The translations under genes were made by a program, and so were the position numbers. The notes beneath the pieces are model-generated. The model was not told the origin of the DNA. It ran no database searches and was given only the letters and a program-made list of their open reading frames with translations. DNA of 35,805 bases from an uncultured Prevotellaceae bacterium (GTDB lineage Bacteria; Bacteroidota; Bacteroidia; Bacteroidales; Muribaculaceae): positions 1 to 35,805 of the forward strand of contig CAMEKH010000006.1 in NCBI GenBank assembly GCA_945921235.1, read 5' to 3'. This document shows, piece after piece, positions 24,291 to 31,869 of the stretch. How positions within the stretch are numbered: the stretch's first letter is position 1; each line of letters opens with the position of its first letter.

Positions 24291-25394
24291 ATGATACTCA
24301 ACACGTTATTGTTACAAATTGAAAAATTAGGGAATGATACTATTGCGGCGAAAAAAGCTGAATCGATAAAGAATGCCATAGGCTCTTGGTCGTTTGATGA
24401 TTTCATAGCTAAGATGATTGATGGCGCCATAACACTTGGCATAAGAATTATTATTGCAGCATTAGTGTTCTACATTGGCAAATGCCTCATAAATCGATTA
24501 TATAAGATTGTGCAGGCTATTATGATAAAGCGCGAGTTCGACCGTTCATTGGGAACATTTGTGCTGAGCCTGCTAAAAATTTCTCTGCTTTTTATCCTTG
24601 TAGTTTCGGTAATCGGTATCCTGGGAATTGAAACGAGTTCGTTCATAGCAATATTTGCTTCGGCAGGAGTCGCAATTGGTATGGCATTGAGCGGTACTTT
24701 GCAGAATTTTGCCGGAGGAGTGCTGATTCTTTTCATAAAGCCATATAAAATCGGTGATTATATTGAATTCGGAGGTTTTACCGGTACGGTTAAAGAAATA
24801 CAAATTTTCAGCACTATAATAAATACCGTCGATAATAAATCTATTATAATACCCAATGGTCAACTATCGACAGGAACTATAAATAATTATTCAAAAGAGG
24901 AATATCGTCGGTTGGAATGGAAAATAGGTATATCTTATGGCGATGATGTGGATTTGGCTCGCAAAGTGGCTATGTCAATATTAGACTCCGATTCGCGCAT
25001 AGTAAAGAAATATCGAGAGGACGATAGGAAAATGCGAAATATTAGCGACAATATGGAGCCTGCTGAAACATCGAAGGAAATAGCAGAAGAGCCTAAGACA
25101 TCATTTATTAAGAAATTGTTCCGCCATCGTAGCAATTGGAAAGAGAAGGCTCTTGAATGGCAAAAACTTCAAGCGAAAAATTTAGAACAGAAAATCGAAA
25201 AATTGGATTGCACTCCCTATGTAGCTCTTGGTGAACTTGCCGACAGTAGCGTGAATATTGTGATACGAGCATGGACCCGCTCTGAATTCTATTGGGATGT
25301 GTATTTTAATGTTAATGAACGCATTTATAAGGAGTTCCCGAAGAATGGACTTAACTTCCCATTCCCGCAAATAGATGTGCATTTGCCCAAATAA
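24291..25394 (+). CDS. MscS-family mechanosensitive channel with a charged insertion
   Basis: About 367 aa. Two to three membrane helices (about 45-130), then the conserved pore helix and beta domain: A-S-A-G-V-A-I-G-M-A-L-S-G-T-L-Q-N-F-A-G-G and I-G-D-Y-I-E-F-G-G-F-T-G-T-V-K-E-I. The C-terminal alpha/beta domain ends L-A-D-S-S-V-N-I-V-I-R-A-W and F-P-F-P-Q-I-D-V-H. Between the end of the beta domain and that final part, residues ~240-306 are a highly charged insertion not present in E. coli MscS. It would release solutes on hypo-osmotic shock. I start at ATG 24291, 7 nt after the previous stop; an in-frame ATG at 24267 would overlap it. Confidence 0.9.
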   Translation: MILNTLLLQIEKLGNDTIAAKKAESIKNAIGSWSFDDFIAKMIDGAITLGIRIIIAALVFYIGKCLINRLYKIVQAIMIKREFDRSLGTFVLSLLKISLLFILVVSVIGILGIETSSFIAIFASAGVAIGMALSGTLQNFAGGVLILFIKPYKIGDYIEFGGFTGTVKEIQIFSTIINTVDNKSIIIPNGQLSTGTINNYSKEEYRRLEWKIGISYGDDVDLARKVAMSILDSDSRIVKKYREDDRKMRNISDNMEPAETSKEIAEEPKTSFIKKLFRHRSNWKEKALEWQKLQAKNLEQKIEKLDCTPYVALGELADSSVNIVIRAWTRSEFYWDVYFNVNERIYKEFPKNGLNFPFPQIDVHLPK

Positions 25395-25454
25395 AATGAC
25401 ATTCATTGTCTGCACACATCATAATCTTTGTTTAAATAATAAAAAAAATTTATT

Positions 25455-25483
25455 AGTGATAGTTTTTTCGCAAAACTATCACT
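25455..25483. promoter_or_regulatory. Perfect 12-bp palindrome at the recJ promoter (candidate operator)
   Basis: AGTGATAGTTTT (25455-25466), TTCGC, AAAACTATCACT (25472-25483): a perfect inverted repeat whose right arm ends on the first base of the -7 element and whose left arm occupies the -33 position, where TTG is absent. A regulator binding here would overlap RNA polymerase. No T tract follows on the plus strand, so it is a poor terminator for mscS. Confidence 0.55.
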
Positions 25484-25490
25484 ATATTTG
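25483..25490 (+). promoter_or_regulatory. -7 element of the recJ-recQ transcript
   Basis: TATATTTG fits TAnnTTTG; start predicted near 25494. The expected -33 TTG is missing and replaced by the palindrome, suggesting the promoter depends on a regulator. Confidence 0.55.
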
Positions 25491-25493
25491 CGT

Positions 25494-25526
25494 TAAATAT
25501 TGCGCAAGGTTAAAAAGCAATATTTA
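25494..25526 (+). promoter_or_regulatory. 5'-terminal stem-loop of the recJ leader
   Basis: TAAATATTGC (25494-25503) pairs perfectly with GCAATATTTA (25517-25526), 10 bp around a 13-nt loop. It begins at the predicted transcription start and could stabilise the 5' end of the mRNA. Confidence 0.5.
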
Positions 25527-25533
25527 GTAATGC

Positions 25534-25664
25534 GATAAATGCCATTTGTAGATGTGTAATCTCTCCTATTAAAATTCTACATGATAAGGCAGCCGCAAAA
25601 TGAATGTAGAAGCACTTGAATGCGGTGGCGCTATGGCATTTTGCCGGAGGGCAAAATGTTTATC
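25534..25664 (+). ncRNA. Structured recJ leader: three-way junction with pseudoknot
   Basis: Pairings found by eye: P1 GATAAA (25534-25539) with TTTATC (25659-25664). P2 TGCCAT (25540-25545) with ATGGCA (25633-25638). P3 hairpin TTTTGCC (25639-25645) with GGCAAAA (25650-25656), loop GGAG. P4 TTCTACAT (25575-25582) with ATGTAGAA (25604-25611), 21-nt loop. A pseudoknot joins GCCGCA in the P4 loop (25592-25597) with TGCGGT (25621-25626), including one G-T pair. All strands are used once and nest except the intended pseudoknot. The element ends 23 nt before the recJ ATG. The shape is that of a riboswitch or other regulatory RNA, but I recognise no known class. A free-standing small RNA is the alternative. 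Confidence 0.55.
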
Positions 25665-25687
25665 TCGATAATAAAAAAACAACATAA

Positions 25688-27430
25688 ATGATAAGTAAAT
25701 GGAATTACTTACCCTTTACATCCGAACAAAAATCCATAGCAGACAATTTGTCGAGCCTGTTCCCAAACAGCAAGACGATTAGTAGGCTACTTGCACTACG
25801 TGGGATTACTTCAGAGGAAGAAGCCAAGAAGTTTTTCAATCCCTCATTGTCCGACTTGCATAATCCTTTTATTATGCAAGATATGGATAAGGCTGTAAAT
25901 AGGCTTAATAAGGCCTTGGGTAGAAAAGAAAAGATTATGGTCTACGGCGATTACGACGTGGACGGTATTACTTCGGTAGCATTGGTCTATCGTTATCTTC
26001 AGAATTATTACTCAAATATCGAATATTATATTCCCACTCGCTATGAGGAGGGGTATGGTATTTCAGCGAAGAGCATTGATTATGCCGTAAGTATAGGCGT
26101 GTCGCTCATTATTGTCCTTGATTGCGGAATAAAAGCGGTGGAAGAGATAGAATATGCCAAGCGAAATGGCATAGATTTTATTATTTGCGACCACCACGTC
26201 CCCGATGACACATTACCAGAAGCCGTTGCAATACTTAATCCGAAGTTAGAAGGGAATCCCTACCCTTTCAAGCATCTATCGGGCTGTGGCGTAGGCTATA
26301 AGTTTATGCAAGCTTTCGCACAGAGCAATGGGCTTACTAATTCATACGAACTTGAGAATTTGCTCGACCTTGTTGCAGTGAGCATTGCCGCCGATATTGT
26401 GCCAATTGTTGGTGAGAACCGCATAATGGCATATTATGGAATCAAGCGCCTTAATTCTAATCCGAATATGGGATTGCGTAGCATAATCAAGATTTGTGGC
26501 TTGGCAAATAAGGAGATTACCATAAGCGATGTGATTTTCAAGATTGGTCCGCGAATAAATGCTTCGGGCAGAATGCAATCGGGAATGGAAGCTGTGGAAC
26601 TTTTGGTGACGAAAGATGCTACCGATGCATATCGTAAGGGCAAGAATATAGACCAATACAATAAAGACCGCAAGGAGCTGGATAAGCGTATTACAGAAGA
26701 GGCAAATGCTATTTTGGAAAATCGTGGAGAAATAGCCTCGAGTCGGAAACCTATTGTTATATACAATAAAGATTGGCATAAAGGTATTATTGGGATAGTA
26801 GCATCGCGCTTGACCGAAATATACTATAAGCCGGCTGTGGTTTTGACGCTTTCCAATGGCTTGGCTACAGGTTCTTCGCGTTCGGTGCATGGATTTGATA
26901 TCTATAAAGCCATTGAGTCCACTCGCGATTTGCTTGAGAATTTCGGTGGACATACCTATGCTGTGGGGTTGTCTTTGAAAGAGGAAAATATTCCTGAATT
27001 TACAAAGCGATTCGAACAATATGTTATTGATAACATAAAACCTGAGCAATTATCACAACTCATATCAATCGATAGTGAATTGGGCTTTGATGAGATTAAT
27101 ACCGATTTTGTTAATTGGCTTCGTGCATTCAATCCCTTCGGACCTTCGAATCAAAAACCGATATTCTCCACTAAAAATGTGTATGATTTCGGTACGAGTA
27201 AGCTCGTTGGTAAGAATATGGAGCATATTAAGTTGGAGCTTGTTGATAGCAAGTCGGAGGCTGTTCTCAATGGAATAGCTTTCAATCAAGCTGAATGTTT
27301 TGAGTATATTAAAGCTCACAAACCATTTGAGATATGCTATACCATTGAGGAAAATAAGCATCAAGGTAATGGCTCAATTCAGCTATTGATAAAGGGTATT
27401 AAAATAAGCGAAGAAAGTCAGGAAGATTAA
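25688..27430 (+). CDS. recJ: Single-stranded-DNA-specific exonuclease RecJ
   Basis: 580-aa 5'-3' ssDNA exonuclease of recombination and mismatch/base-excision repair. DHH-family metal motifs: Y-G-D-Y-D-V-D-G at 86-93, D-C-G-I-K (near 145), D-H-H at 168-170, and the later S-G-C-G-V-G-Y-K and D-L-V-A-V-S-I-A-A-D-I-V-P. DHHA1 domain with R-S-V-H-G-F-D-I and G-G-H-T-Y-A-V-G-L near 420-425. The C-terminal ~120 residues are an OB-like domain. recQ follows after 14 nt, pairing nuclease and helicase as in the RecFOR pathway. Its long structured leader and palindrome suggest regulated expression. Confidence 0.96.
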   Translation: MISKWNYLPFTSEQKSIADNLSSLFPNSKTISRLLALRGITSEEEAKKFFNPSLSDLHNPFIMQDMDKAVNRLNKALGRKEKIMVYGDYDVDGITSVALVYRYLQNYYSNIEYYIPTRYEEGYGISAKSIDYAVSIGVSLIIVLDCGIKAVEEIEYAKRNGIDFIICDHHVPDDTLPEAVAILNPKLEGNPYPFKHLSGCGVGYKFMQAFAQSNGLTNSYELENLLDLVAVSIAADIVPIVGENRIMAYYGIKRLNSNPNMGLRSIIKICGLANKEITISDVIFKIGPRINASGRMQSGMEAVELLVTKDATDAYRKGKNIDQYNKDRKELDKRITEEANAILENRGEIASSRKPIVIYNKDWHKGIIGIVASRLTEIYYKPAVVLTLSNGLATGSSRSVHGFDIYKAIESTRDLLENFGGHTYAVGLSLKEENIPEFTKRFEQYVIDNIKPEQLSQLISIDSELGFDEINTDFVNWLRAFNPFGPSNQKPIFSTKNVYDFGTSKLVGKNMEHIKLELVDSKSEAVLNGIAFNQAECFEYIKAHKPFEICYTIEENKHQGNGSIQLLIKGIKISEESQED

Positions 27431-27444
27431 TTGCAGCGACGAAT

Positions 27445-29346
27445 ATGTCGATTCATGATGTCCTTCAGAAGTATTGGGGGTATCCCGAATTTCGTGACCT
27501 TCAGGAAGATATTATTAATTCGGTTCTTGAGGGGCGTGATACACTTGGGTTGATGCCCACAGGTGGTGGAAAATCAATTACATTTCAAGTCCCTACCATG
27601 ATGCTCGATGGCATGGCACTTGTGGTCACTCCCATAATATCGCTTATGAAGGACCAAGTGGATAACTTGATTAAGCGAAAAATTAAAGCAACATTCCTGC
27701 ATTCAGGGCTTACGTTGGCTGAGAGGCGTAAAGCTGAAGATAAATGTATATATGGTGCATATAAATTCCTATATGTTTCGCCCGAGCGATTATCATCTGA
27801 TGCATTTATCGATAAATTAAGATTCATGAATGTCAGGCTTATTGTTGTCGATGAAGCTCATTGCATTTCACAGTGGGGATATGATTTCCGCCCCTCATAT
27901 CTAAGAATTTCCGCTATTCGCAGGCTGTTTCCTGATGCTCCTGTGCTGGCATTGACTGCAACTGCTACACCCGATGTCGTTTCGGATATAATGCAAAAGC
28001 TTGAGTTTAAAGCACAGAATGTCTATGCCAAAAGTTTTGAGCGCAAGAATATATCCTATGTCGTGAGGCAATGCGAAGATAAGTATGCGGAATTAGTGCA
28101 TGTGCTGAAAAGAGTCCCGGGGTCAAGTATTGTGTATGTAAGAAGTAGAAAAAAGACAAAATTAATTGCCGATGAATTGAATTTTAATGGCATTTCTGCC
28201 GATTATTATCATGCCGGACTTGATAATGAGGATAAGAATGATAAGCAAAATAAGTGGAAAACGGGAGAAACGAGGGTAATTGTTGCCACTAATGCTTTCG
28301 GCATGGGAATCGATAAGCCCGATGTCCGCACGGTAATTCATGCCGATGTACCTAATTCCTTGGAAGAGTATTACCAAGAAGCCGGACGTGCCGGGCGTGA
28401 TAGGCGAAGAGCTTTTGCCGTGCTACTTGTGTCTGATGTAGATTCGCGAACGCTACGTAGAAGGATAAGCGAGTCTTTTCCCGATAAATATTTTATAAGG
28501 AATGTATATGAGCGAGTAGGTAATTTCCTTGATATAGCTGTGGGCGAAGGGTATAATAACGTTTATGATTTCAATTTCGATTTATTCTGTAAAACATTTA
28601 ATTATCAACTGTTGCCGGCGTCAAATGCTTTAAAAATTCTTACGCGCTCGGGCTATTTGGAGTTCATTGAGGAGATTGACACTCAGTCGCGTGTGATGAT
28701 TTTGGTGGATAAGGGTGAATTATATCATATCCCGGGAAGTAATCCCGATATTGATAAGGTATTGCAAGCATTACTTCGCACCTACACCGGATTATTTTCC
28801 GACTATGTATTTATAAATGAGGCTGTAATTGCTCGAAGATACGGTCTTTCACAAGAATTGATATATAAGTCGCTTCTTCAGCTCACAAAATTACATATTC
28901 TTCACTATGTGCCTCAAAAGCGTACTCCTTACATTATTTATACGACATCTCGTGAAGAACCTAAATATGTTGTCATACCACGTAGTGCCTATGAAGACCG
29001 CATGGCAATTATGGAACATCGCATAAATAAGATGATAGAATATGCTTATTCCGATTCTAAATGTCGGGAAACGATGTTGCGTACTTATTTCGGAGAAAAA
29101 GAAGTGCAGGATTGCGGTAATTGCGATGTTTGTATAAATAAAAAGAAGAATGCCGCAAATATAGCATCTGTTGATGATATAATTGCCGGCATTCAGTATA
29201 TGGTGTCGTTGAAACCTCGTTCGATTTATGAATTTATCGACACATTGTCGTTTAATAGAGAAGAAATAATAAACATTGTAACTCGTATGGTCGATGATGG
29301 GCATCTCAAGTTTTCTCCCGAGGACCAACTGTATTCAAAGCCTTGA
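27445..29346 (+). CDS. recQ: ATP-dependent DNA helicase RecQ (no HRDC domain)
   Basis: 633-aa 3'-5' superfamily-2 helicase. Q-motif region W-G-Y-P-E-F-R-D-L-Q, Walker A P-T-G-G-G-K-S (Lys43), D-E-A-H at 136-139, and the aromatic-loop C-I-S-Q-W-G-Y-D-F-R-P. Motif VI is Q-E-A-G-R-A-G-R-D near 310. The zinc-binding cysteines of the RQC domain are C540, C557, C560 and C563. About 65 residues follow, so the HRDC domain of E. coli RecQ is absent. Together with recJ it can resect DNA ends or process stalled forks. Confidence 0.95.
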   Translation: MSIHDVLQKYWGYPEFRDLQEDIINSVLEGRDTLGLMPTGGGKSITFQVPTMMLDGMALVVTPIISLMKDQVDNLIKRKIKATFLHSGLTLAERRKAEDKCIYGAYKFLYVSPERLSSDAFIDKLRFMNVRLIVVDEAHCISQWGYDFRPSYLRISAIRRLFPDAPVLALTATATPDVVSDIMQKLEFKAQNVYAKSFERKNISYVVRQCEDKYAELVHVLKRVPGSSIVYVRSRKKTKLIADELNFNGISADYYHAGLDNEDKNDKQNKWKTGETRVIVATNAFGMGIDKPDVRTVIHADVPNSLEEYYQEAGRAGRDRRRAFAVLLVSDVDSRTLRRRISESFPDKYFIRNVYERVGNFLDIAVGEGYNNVYDFNFDLFCKTFNYQLLPASNALKILTRSGYLEFIEEIDTQSRVMILVDKGELYHIPGSNPDIDKVLQALLRTYTGLFSDYVFINEAVIARRYGLSQELIYKSLLQLTKLHILHYVPQKRTPYIIYTTSREEPKYVVIPRSAYEDRMAIMEHRINKMIEYAYSDSKCRETMLRTYFGEKEVQDCGNCDVCINKKKNAANIASVDDIIAGIQYMVSLKPRSIYEFIDTLSFNREEIINIVTRMVDDGHLKFSPEDQLYSKP

Positions 29347-29369
29347 TACTATTATTGATTTCACCTTTC

Positions 29370-30281
29370 CTATTTTAACATACCGCCGATTAATTCTTGC
29401 ATTGAGGCAATCCCATGGCGTTGCATGTAATTTTCAATGTAATCAATAATTTTTACCGTAACTGACGGGTCTATGAAATTTGCTGTACCTACTTGTATGG
29501 CAGTAGCTCCAGCAAGAATAAATTCAATAGCATCACGACCGTTCATTATGCCGCCTAAGCCTACTACGGGTATTTTTACAGTATTTGCAACTTGCCACAC
29601 CATACGTACGGCTATTGGGCGTATGCATGCTCCGGATAATCCTCCCGTGATAGTAGAGAGATATGGTCGCCTTGTTTCAGTGTTAATTGCCATTCCGAGG
29701 AATGTGTTTGTTAATGACACTGCATCGGCACCTTCGGCCTCAGCTGCGCTTGCAATTTCGGTAATATCGGTTACGTTAGGCGAAAGTTTCACAATCATAG
29801 TGCGGTTGAAAGCCTTGCGAACCTCCTTCGTGACGCTTGCAGCACCTGCACAGGTAGTCCCGAAAGCCATTCCGCCCTGTTTCACGTTCGGACATGATAT
29901 ATTGATTTCCACCGCAGCTATTTTGTTGAGTGGTTGCAATTTCTCACACACTGCTACATAATCGGGAATTGAAGCTCCCGACACGTTGACTATTATTTGC
30001 GAATTCACATCCTTTATTCTCGGGTAAATATGCTGAATAAAATAATCAACGCCCTTGTTTTGAAGTCCCACCGCATTCAGCATACCCGATGGTGTTTCAA
30101 CCATTCTTGGATAAGGGTTACCCTCTCGCGGATTTAGCGTGGTCCCTTTTACAATGAATCCTCCGAGTCTGTTCAAGTCAATGAAGTCACTGAATTCCTC
30201 TCCATAACCAAATGTTCCCGATGCTGTCAACACCGGATTTTTCAGCTCAAGCTGTCCTATTTTTACGCTTAAATCTACCAT
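29370..30281 (-). CDS. pyrD: Dihydroorotate dehydrogenase B, catalytic subunit
   Basis: 303-aa FMN-dependent class 1B enzyme, fourth step of pyrimidine synthesis (dihydroorotate to orotate, electrons passed to NAD+ through PyrK). N-terminal [15 protein letters not shown] and active-site base Cys130 in N-I-S-C-P-N-V-K, as expected for class 1. FMN-binding [11 protein letters not shown] and [12 protein letters not shown] near the C-terminus. Its start overlaps the pyrK stop by 7 bp, implying coupled translation and the 1B heterotetramer. Confidence 0.96.
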   Translation of the reverse strand: MVDLSVKIGQLELKNPVLTASGTFGYGEEFSDFIDLNRLGGFIVKGTTLNPREGNPYPRMVETPSGMLNAVGLQNKGVDYFIQHIYPRIKDVNSQIIVNVSGASIPDYVAVCEKLQPLNKIAAVEINISCPNVKQGGMAFGTTCAGAASVTKEVRKAFNRTMIVKLSPNVTDITEIASAAEAEGADAVSLTNTFLGMAINTETRRPYLSTITGGLSGACIRPIAVRMVWQVANTVKIPVVGLGGIMNGRDAIEFILAGATAIQVGTANFIDPSVTVKIIDYIENYMQRHGIASMQELIGGMLK

Positions 30282-31036
30282 TTCAACTTGTCTATATTAA
30301 ATACCGGACCTTCTTTACATACACACACATTGCCTTCGGTGGTGTCTTCCACGCAACACAGACATGCCCCAATGCCGCATGCCATAACATTCTCAAGCGA
30401 TACTTCGCACTGAGTATTATGCAATCTTGCAATTTTTGCCACTGCTTTCATCATAGGTAGAGGTCCACAGCACTGAATAAGGTCGAATTTATCATTCAAT
30501 ATTGAGTGAGTCGTTACAAATCCCTTTTCTCCCATAGACCCATCTTCTGTCGACACGAAAACCTCACCATATTTCTTAAATTCTTCTAATTCAAGAAGGT
30601 CTTGCTTGCTACGCGCTCCAAGCAGGAACGATACGTTACTATCTTTTTCACTCAATATTTTGCCTAAATAGAGCAGAGGTGCCACCCCTACTCCACCTCC
30701 TATCAGAAGCATTTTCCCGTTATCAAGGGAGAAGCCATTACCTAATGGCAAAATCAGATTAATAGCTTCTCCTGCGGGTGCGCTTATGAGTGTGGAAGTG
30801 CCTTCGCCCGCACGTCGCACAAGAAGCCAAAGCAGATTCATCTCTTTGTCAACAAAATTAATTGAGATTGGGCGACGTAGAAATGTATTCTTTGAGCCTT
30901 TTATGTCGACCTGCACAAACTGTCCGGGAATCATATCAGGCATAATACCATCGGCAGGACTTAATTTTAGTAAAGAATACATTGAACCTAATTCAATATT
31001 TTCCTTTAAAATGAAATCTTTAATATATTTAATCAT
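30275..31036 (-). CDS. pyrK: Dihydroorotate dehydrogenase B, electron-transfer subunit
   Basis: 253-aa ferredoxin-reductase-like subunit with FAD and [2Fe-2S]. FAD-binding R-R-P-I-S-I near 55, NAD-binding G-G-G-V-G-V-A-P-L near 113, C-G-P-L-P-M-M near 192. The iron-sulphur cysteines are C220, C225, C228 and C240 in the pattern C-x4-C-x2-C-x11-C before K-E-G-P-V-F. Takes electrons from PyrD to NAD+. Has its own promoter 25 nt upstream. Confidence 0.95.
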   Translation of the reverse strand: MIKYIKDFILKENIELGSMYSLLKLSPADGIMPDMIPGQFVQVDIKGSKNTFLRRPISINFVDKEMNLLWLLVRRAGEGTSTLISAPAGEAINLILPLGNGFSLDNGKMLLIGGGVGVAPLLYLGKILSEKDSNVSFLLGARSKQDLLELEEFKKYGEVFVSTEDGSMGEKGFVTTHSILNDKFDLIQCCGPLPMMKAVAKIARLHNTQCEVSLENVMACGIGACLCCVEDTTEGNVCVCKEGPVFNIDKLKW

Positions 31037-31060
31037 TCTATCGATGTTTTATTCTTTCGA

Positions 31061-31091
31061 CAAAATTATTAAAATTCTGCACAAGCGGCAA
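31061..31091 (-). promoter_or_regulatory. Promoter for pyrK-pyrD
   Basis: On the minus strand TTG (31089-31091), 20-bp spacer, TAATTTTG (31061-31068); start near 31057, about 20 nt before pyrK. No attenuator or PyrR-type structure is visible in the short leader. Confidence 0.75.
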
Positions 31092-31161
31092 TATCATGGC
31101 GTAAATTTATGAGAAAAATCGAGCGGATTCATAAACTGCTTTTGTTATTTTTGCTATTTGT

Positions 31162-31192
31162 TTGCAGAAAAGCCGATTTTGAAATAATTTTG
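31162..31192 (+). promoter_or_regulatory. Promoter for the BIG2-like lipoprotein
   Basis: TTG at 31162-31164 (TTTG from 31161), 20-bp spacer, TAATTTTG at 31185-31192. Start near 31196, leader about 44 nt. It excludes the in-frame GTG at 31210 only weakly, but the ATG at 31240 gives a clean lipoprotein signal. Confidence 0.75.
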
Positions 31193-31239
31193 CATTAATA
31201 AAAAATGAAGTGCGATTGAATTTTTTAGTTGAAAAAAGT

Positions 31240-31599
31240 ATGAGAACAAATAGACATATAATTATTTGGCTTGCATTTTTAGCGGTTGTGCTGATTGCAT
31301 GCAATAAGGCGTTTTCAGTGAAATCGATAATTCTGCATCCTGCCTCTGTGGAAACAATAGTGGACGATACTATTCAATTATCGTTTGCAATGGATTATAT
31401 CGGTGGCGATTTTAAAGATGAAAATCTCATACAACCTGTTTGGGAAACGTCGGATAAAGCTATTGTAGATGTTGACCCACGTGGCAGAATATTTACAAAG
31501 GCTGTAGGTAATGCCGTAGTGACGATGTCGTGCGGTGGAGCTGTGGGAGAATGCCGAGTTAAAGTGAGAGAATCTGATTCACAGTCCGAGCCGCGTTGA
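31240..31599 (+). CDS. Small Ig-like (BIG2-type) lipoprotein
   Basis: 119 aa from the ATG. The lipoprotein signal ends V-L-I-A-C, Cys21. The remainder is one bacterial Ig-like domain of BIG2 pattern: V-K-S-I-I-L-H-P-A-S-V-E-T-I-V-D-D-T-I-Q-L, then V-W-E-T-S-D-K-A-I-V-D-V-D, then G-R-I-F-T-K-A-V-G-N-A-V-V-T. Surface or periplasmic; function unknown. It stands alone between the pyr genes and the aromatic operon. Confidence 0.75.
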   Translation: MRTNRHIIIWLAFLAVVLIACNKAFSVKSIILHPASVETIVDDTIQLSFAMDYIGGDFKDENLIQPVWETSDKAIVDVDPRGRIFTKAVGNAVVTMSCGGAVGECRVKVRESDSQSEPR

Positions 31600-31666
31600 A
31601 TTGTCGCATTTTTGTGATATTTGCTTACAATTTTCCTTATATGGTGCAAAAATTATTGATTTTAGT

Positions 31667-31696
31667 TTGGAATTTGAATGAAATAATATATCTTTG
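31667..31696 (+). promoter_or_regulatory. Promoter for the Phe/Tyr biosynthesis operon
   Basis: TTG at 31667-31669, 19-bp spacer, TATCTTTG at 31689-31696. Start near 31700, about 17 nt before the leader-peptide ATG. Confidence 0.7.
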
Positions 31697-31716
31697 CGAC
31701 ATAAAACGGATTTCAA

Positions 31717-31770
31717 ATGAAAAATTTTTATGCATATTATTTTTGCTTTTACTTTTATTTTAAGGAATAA
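31717..31770 (+). CDS. Phe/Tyr-rich leader peptide of the pheA operon
   Basis: A 17-codon ORF, MKNFYAYYFCFYFYFKE, ending in TAA at 31768-31770. Five residues are Phe and five are Tyr. It lies between the operon promoter and a terminator placed just before pheA, in a cluster that makes exactly these two amino acids. The composition and position are those of attenuator leader peptides such as pheL. Ribosomes would stall on it when charged tRNA-Phe or tRNA-Tyr is scarce. Confidence 0.88.
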   Translation: MKNFYAYYFCFYFYFKE

Positions 31771-31772
31771 GA

Positions 31773-31832
31773 GGCGAGATTTTATGCTATAGTTGATTTT
31801 GGAATGAATGATTAACAATATAAAATCCCGTC
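31773..31832 (+). promoter_or_regulatory. Antiterminator of the pheA attenuator
   Basis: GGCGAGATTTTAT (31773-31785), beginning 3 nt after the leader stop codon, pairs with ATAAAATCCCGTC (31820-31832): 13 positions with one A-C mismatch and one G-T pair. The right-hand strand is the left arm of the terminator, so the two structures exclude each other. A ribosome that reaches the leader stop codon would cover the left strand; one stalled at Phe/Tyr codons would leave it free. Confidence 0.75.
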
Positions 31833-31855
31833 AAATGAAAATGACGGGATTTTTT
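31822..31855 (+). terminator. Attenuator terminator before pheA
   Basis: AAAATCCCGTCA (31822-31833), 8-nt loop, TGACGGGATTTT (31842-31853), perfect 12-bp stem with the T run reaching 31855. It ends 14 nt before the pheA ATG, so it must be read through for the operon to be expressed. Confidence 0.9.
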
Positions 31856-31869
31856 AATATAGATAATTA

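Noticed and set aside
25455-25483. Palindrome as intrinsic terminator of mscS
   Set aside because: No T tract follows on the plus strand and the stem is AT-rich; an operator at the promoter fits better, though not proven.
26342-27049. 235-aa minus-strand ORF
   Set aside because: Antisense shadow of the DHHA1 part of recJ; Ile/Arg-rich mirror composition.
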